Positions 27,198 to 64,000 of a DNA stretch of 64,000 nucleotides are shown here, in pieces; within the stretch, counting starts at the first letter, position 1, and every line of letters starts with the position of its first letter. The stretch lies in contig NC_040018.1 of the NCBI RefSeq assembly GCF_000972845.2, positions 496,001 through 560,000 of the forward strand. Reading direction: 5' to 3'. The notes below the pieces were generated by a model. That model searched no databases and had not been told where the DNA came from. It saw nothing but the letters and a program-made list of their open reading frames with translations. This DNA comes from Larimichthys crocea (Eukaryota > Chordata > Actinopteri > Sciaenidae). Made by a program: the position numbers and the translations under genes.

Positions 27198-28470
27198 GTG
27201 ACCAGGCTAAGAAGGCCTCATCAGTAAAACAGACTTCAGCATATGTCTCCACAAAGTAAACATATTATACATACGTTTTCACACACGACTTGATGCAGAT
27301 GGTATCTGTCCTCTCGTCAGAGCCCGTTGCTCCAGACCCATTTTCCTCGAGGTTAATTATAGCGCAGTGACAGACTGCTGCGGTGTTTCAGCATCAGCAG
27401 CACCATTATCACTGGGACTTTCTGCAGAAGCTCTAACACAGCCATCATCCTCCATCTGGCTCGTACAGACCGCCACATGGCATACGATCCGCTAGGGAAG
27501 AAGTGCAGGAGAAGTAGGGTTTATTTATTTATTTAATATAAAATACATATAACATAAGGTTATTTATTACACTTTATAGAACTGAATTTAATGTTAGTTT
27601 TCTTGACCTGGATCTGCATTTCTAACATTACAGCATATAAACCAACCCATTACAAGTATAGAGCTGGTGAATCAGTTGTTTAATTCATTGACACAACATA
27701 GTACTTAGTTGTATATGAACGTTCAGGTTATTTATGCAGACTTCATGTAAAACAGCTGGTGTATCTCGGATTTACAAGGCCCAAATTAACAAGTGTGCAA
27801 GTGAACATAATACCAATAAAAATAAGCATTTTAAATAGTGTAGTCTCTCCGTCTTCTGTGTGACTGACACGTTTAAAGTCGGTGCCAAACTACAACATTT
27901 AAGTTACCATTGACGCTAACCAGCTACACGAGTATATGGTAGCACTTAAGCATTTCCGGTGCTCTGCTAAATTTGGTATCCCTGTTAATGTGTCCCCCCC
28001 CTCTCCCTTTCATGAAAACTATGCTGTACTGGACATTATTTTGGCTTTATGTACATGTATATATAAATATATCTATTTCGGTAACTTAACTGTTACACAG
28101 GGAAAGTTAGGCGGCCATATGAAACTGATCCATACGTTGACACAAAATGGTAGCAGGTAATTTAACGTGACACGTGTTCACAGATTGAGATTCAACACTA
28201 AGAGATCTAAACGCGCCGCTCATGGTTACTTTGTTACCGTGGCGTGATATAGTGGTATACTTACAACAGAGCATGGCGGTGAAGATGACTGAAGCACTCG
28301 GGTTGTTTTGCATCTTATGTATCGGAGACGTCTTTCTGCTCACAGCACAGTCTTGGGTGAAAAGGACCGAGAAGACGCCGGCCTCCAGATTAAATACGTT
28401 ACCGGCTGCGACTCGTTCCCGCCCTCTTGAGGACAAAGCGGGAAATTTCTTTGTCGCCCTCTGGTGGTGA

Positions 28471-28982
28471 AATGTTTACTGTAATGTTTAAAGTGCGCTG
28501 GACTAATGGTCACTCCGATTACCTCCCTCATAGCTCATTCTCCATGTAAACCAATATTAATATCTTGGATTCAACATTCATAGATTCAGATAGTATGTAG
28601 TTTATTTGGTCTAACATTGTTAATCTAAGAAATAAGAATCATCTGTTAATCCAGTTTAAGTATGTGTACACATACAAGGAATTTAACTCCAGATCCACAG
28701 TTCCGACAATACTACATTATTATTATGTAATTATTATAGATACCTATATGAATTTATATATATTTAAAAAACGTAGAAATACAGTGTCTTCATACAAATC
28801 AAATGTTTTCTGTAAATTGTGAAGACAAAAACGTACACGCCAAATAAAAACTGAGTGATTAATGTAACATTATATACATGAAGTTGGTGGCTATGTACAG
28901 TAGATGCATAGATGTCTATATACAGCATGCTTAGATTTGTATTTGATCATTATGATTAGTATAGGTTATTAGGAAGTTTACA

Positions 28983-29030
<48 letters not shown>

Positions 29031-29565
29031 CATTAGCAGCGGGCGTGCTGATGTTATTATAGCAGTAGCAGAGTGGTTTTGTGATCTCAGTATAAATAAG
29101 ACCAAGGTTTAAGGAACAAAACGTGTCAAACATTAAATCATTAAGGGCTCATCAAATGTGGAACATAAGGCAAACACGCATGTGCACGACGCTCTTCGCA
29201 CGATGACTCTTCTTCCAGCACTGTGAGAGTTGACTGAGGAGCTGCAGCACTCCTTAATTGGACTCCACCAGTTTAAATGGTCTTTCAGTAGCTTCCTGTG
29301 GATTTATGTGAAGACATGCCGGCATCAAAGAAGACTTAAGGACGGGTAACTTGAAGCTTCATTTATGTGTTTATATGTGTGTGTTTACCTTCATGTGCTT
29401 AATAGTTATAGTAAAACAGTTCAATTAATAGTTATCACTGTCTGAAAAAAACACCAAATGAATTCTGGTTCTCCAGTAGTTGAACTGAGAATAAACAGTG
29501 GGGATAATGGTGCATGAAATAATGTGTTCCTAATTCAAATGAACCTTTTGCTTAGTCTTCCACAG
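28471..29565. other. Region between the snoRNA host gene and tanc1 exon 1
   Basis: Contains a (TTA)n microsatellite at 28985-29023 and otherwise AT-rich DNA. The first coding tanc1 exon has a splice acceptor at 29564-29565, so at least one non-coding tanc1 exon and its promoter lie upstream, possibly here. I could not locate them. The GC-richer 28310-28470 segment is the likely promoter/first exon of the minus-strand gene. Confidence 0.5.
28985..29023. repeat. (TTA)n trinucleotide microsatellite
   Basis: About 13 uninterrupted TTA units. Confidence 0.95.
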
Positions 29566-29594
29566 GCGGTAGATAGTGAAGCAACAGCCCAGCT

Positions 29595-62404
<32,810 letters not shown>

Positions 62405-64000
62405 ATATAGTTTATCAAAGCACAGATACAGGCTGTTATCAACAAACTATGTCCCACATAAGGTAGCAAGGGAGACTGGTTTGAGAACAGCTCCCTTCCC
62501 TGGGCCTGTTTTGTAGAGTTATGCTGCTGCACTGCATTTACAATCTAGAACCAGTGTTCAACTCAGGCTACAATGCTTTTGCCTACATGTCTACAGCTAC
62601 ACTAGTGTATTCAAGAAAACCAGACATACCTTAAGTAGGGATTTAAAAAAATAAGTAGTATATTGTCTAAACATTTAATTTATTATATCAAATATAGAAG
62701 TCAGAGAAAGCTTTGTGCACGAATATAAAAACCTCATGCTGTTAGTTGCAGGATATGACCATTTCTATCGTCAAGTGTCTTTTAAAAAACATTTATATTT
62801 GTACGGTGTACACTATATTTGCAGATTATATATATTTCCCTGTAAGTGGTTATCTGTCAGCATTACAGGCTTCAAAGGAAAATTACTTTGTGTACTTGAG
62901 ATTCTTTTTCTTGGTACATTTGATAAAAAAAAAGGCACTGTACATGACATTGTTGGAAACTTATTGTCATAATCTAATAATGATTTGATTGCTTCAATAT
63001 TCACAGTATATGTTATTTATTTTTGCATAGAAGAGAGCATATTCATATGGAGTGTTTATTGGTTTATTTGGACGGACAAAGAGAGAGAGAGAGCATTTAC
63101 GTGAGCAACAGTCGAGGATAACAAATCTTAAGAGACTTCTTACATTGCTGTATGTCCATAGTTGTTATATACCCCTTTTCAGAGTCATACTATGGATTAC
63201 AGAATGTTACCACATTATTATTGTGGTATAATAAAATATTAATGGAGGACGACATTTCTACATCTACTTCTTTTTCACAGTGTAATCCATAAACTGTCGG
63301 CTGAGTGCGTACGAATGGGATAAATAGTTATCTTATCTAAAGTGACGTTTAATCAGGCCATCAAAAATAAACTACATGTAGAAAAATGTGGACGTTGCAA
63401 TTTGTGAATATGAAAAATGTCTTTGCTGATGTCATTTATATAACTAAAGGCTGGATGTTAGCTTGCAAAGGGAAGTAAGCCCTAAACTACTTTGGCCAAG
63501 CAGTATTCCCTCGGGGTTTGTGAGGTTTGTAAGAAAAGGTTGTGAAATGTTCAGACAATCTTAAAAACAACAAATATTACAATACATATGTATTATATGT
63601 AATGCTAAGCAGCAGAGAGTACAAATAAGGTTTGCAGTTACAATACAGATCATCTCTATTTCTAGGGGTTACACCCCAGTCTGTATGTAGCTCTATGTAG
63701 CTTTCAGCCACTTGACAGCTTGTTGTTGTTTTTTATATATAATAAAAATGCACAAAACACTAAAGCTCCCAATCAAAAACACTTCAAGGGACTTTATGGA
63801 TATATTACAAAATTATATTTGATTTTCTTTAATGGTTTTCACAAAATATGTGCAAGGTAAGGGCAGCTAGATCACCTGATGAAGATTAAGTAATCAGAAT
63901 ATTATTCATGTGCACTTTATAGATTTGTTTTATTTGGAGCCTACAGTGTTCTGGACATTTCAGTACAGCAGTTTTTTATAAAGAATTCCCCTTCTTCTAT
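62405..64000 (+). other. tanc1: tanc1 3' UTR and downstream
   Basis: AT-rich non-coding sequence after the tanc1 stop. Possible poly(A) signals AATAAA are at 63230-63235, 63366-63371 and 63742-63747; which is used is unknown. No further gene starts before the window ends. Confidence 0.6.

Larger units (their letters stand above)
26145..28470 (-). ncRNA. Putative spliced non-coding snoRNA host gene
   Basis: A minus-strand transcript is inferred from splice signals. Exon 1 ends at 28265 (donor GTAAGT). Exon 2 is 27275-27491 (acceptor after CTTCTCCTGCACTTCTTCCC, donor GTATGT). Exon 3 is 26852-26943 (acceptor after TCTCCCTTTTCCAATCTC, donor GTGAGC). The last exon starts at 26390 (acceptor TTTCTTGCAG), with a poly(A) signal AATAAA at 26162-26167. 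Introns 2 and 3 each hold an H/ACA snoRNA. No long conserved reading frame joins the exons; a start at 28311-28313 would give only about 31 codons. This is the organisation of SNHG-type host genes. It is convergent with gtf2f2. In human, the TPT1 gene beside GTF2F2 hosts SNORA31, a possible but untested relationship. No TCTP coding exon is present here. Confidence 0.5.

Noticed and set aside
28107..28436. Minus-strand 109-codon frame
   Set aside because: It runs through a perfect GTAAGT donor at 28263-28264, and its extension upstream of the inner ATG has no recognisable similarity.
26145..28470. The gene being TPT1 (TCTP), expected next to GTF2F2
   Set aside because: None of the TCTP signature segments can be found in any frame of the exons.

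Overview
The window is vertebrate nuclear DNA, almost certainly from a teleost fish. Genes are split into many short exons with canonical GT-AG introns. The encoded proteins align closely, residue for residue, with human orthologues I know. The intergenic and intronic DNA carries typical fish repeats: L2-type LINE tails, hAT and TTAA-type MITEs, a Penelope-like element and many microsatellites. There is no operon organisation, and no CRISPR array or tRNA was seen.

Layout, left to right. (1) 1-1560, minus strand: the first two coding exons of cyp27c1, with a TATA box near 1550; the rest lies off the left edge. (2) 2.0-8.05 kb: a repeat graveyard. It holds a degenerate L2-type LINE, a hAT-like element with an intact 8-bp target duplication, a decayed partial copy of the 3' half of ercc3 broken by a Penelope-like insertion, and further MITE-like repeats. 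(3) 9164-14929, minus: complete ercc3 (XPB helicase of TFIIH), 15 coding exons, 783 aa. (4) 16046-17710, plus: complete gpalpp1, 7 exons, 357 aa. (5) 18.6-19.6 kb: LINE remnant. (6) 19713-25140, plus: complete gtf2f2 (RAP30, TFIIF beta), 8 constitutive exons giving 250 aa, plus a candidate in-frame 60-nt extra exon. (7) 26.1-28.5 kb, minus: an apparently non-coding spliced gene with two related H/ACA snoRNAs in its introns. (8) 29595-62404, plus: the complete coding region of tanc1 (synaptic scaffold), 28 exons, about 1902 aa, followed by its 3' UTR to the window edge.

Themes. Two genes encode general transcription factor subunits (XPB of TFIIH, RAP30 of TFIIF). They sit together by chromosomal history, not co-regulation. 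In human, CYP27C1-ERCC3 and TANC1 lie on chromosome 2q and GPALPP1-GTF2F2 on 13q, so this block joins two human synteny groups. The most interesting signals are the snoRNA host gene and several cryptic or alternative exon signals: an in-frame exon in gtf2f2, and in tanc1 a 48-nt in-frame mini-intron, a 30-nt microexon and an 85-nt frame-breaking exon. All exon coordinates come from reading splice sites and frame by hand. Total coding lengths are exact multiples of three and close to the human protein lengths.
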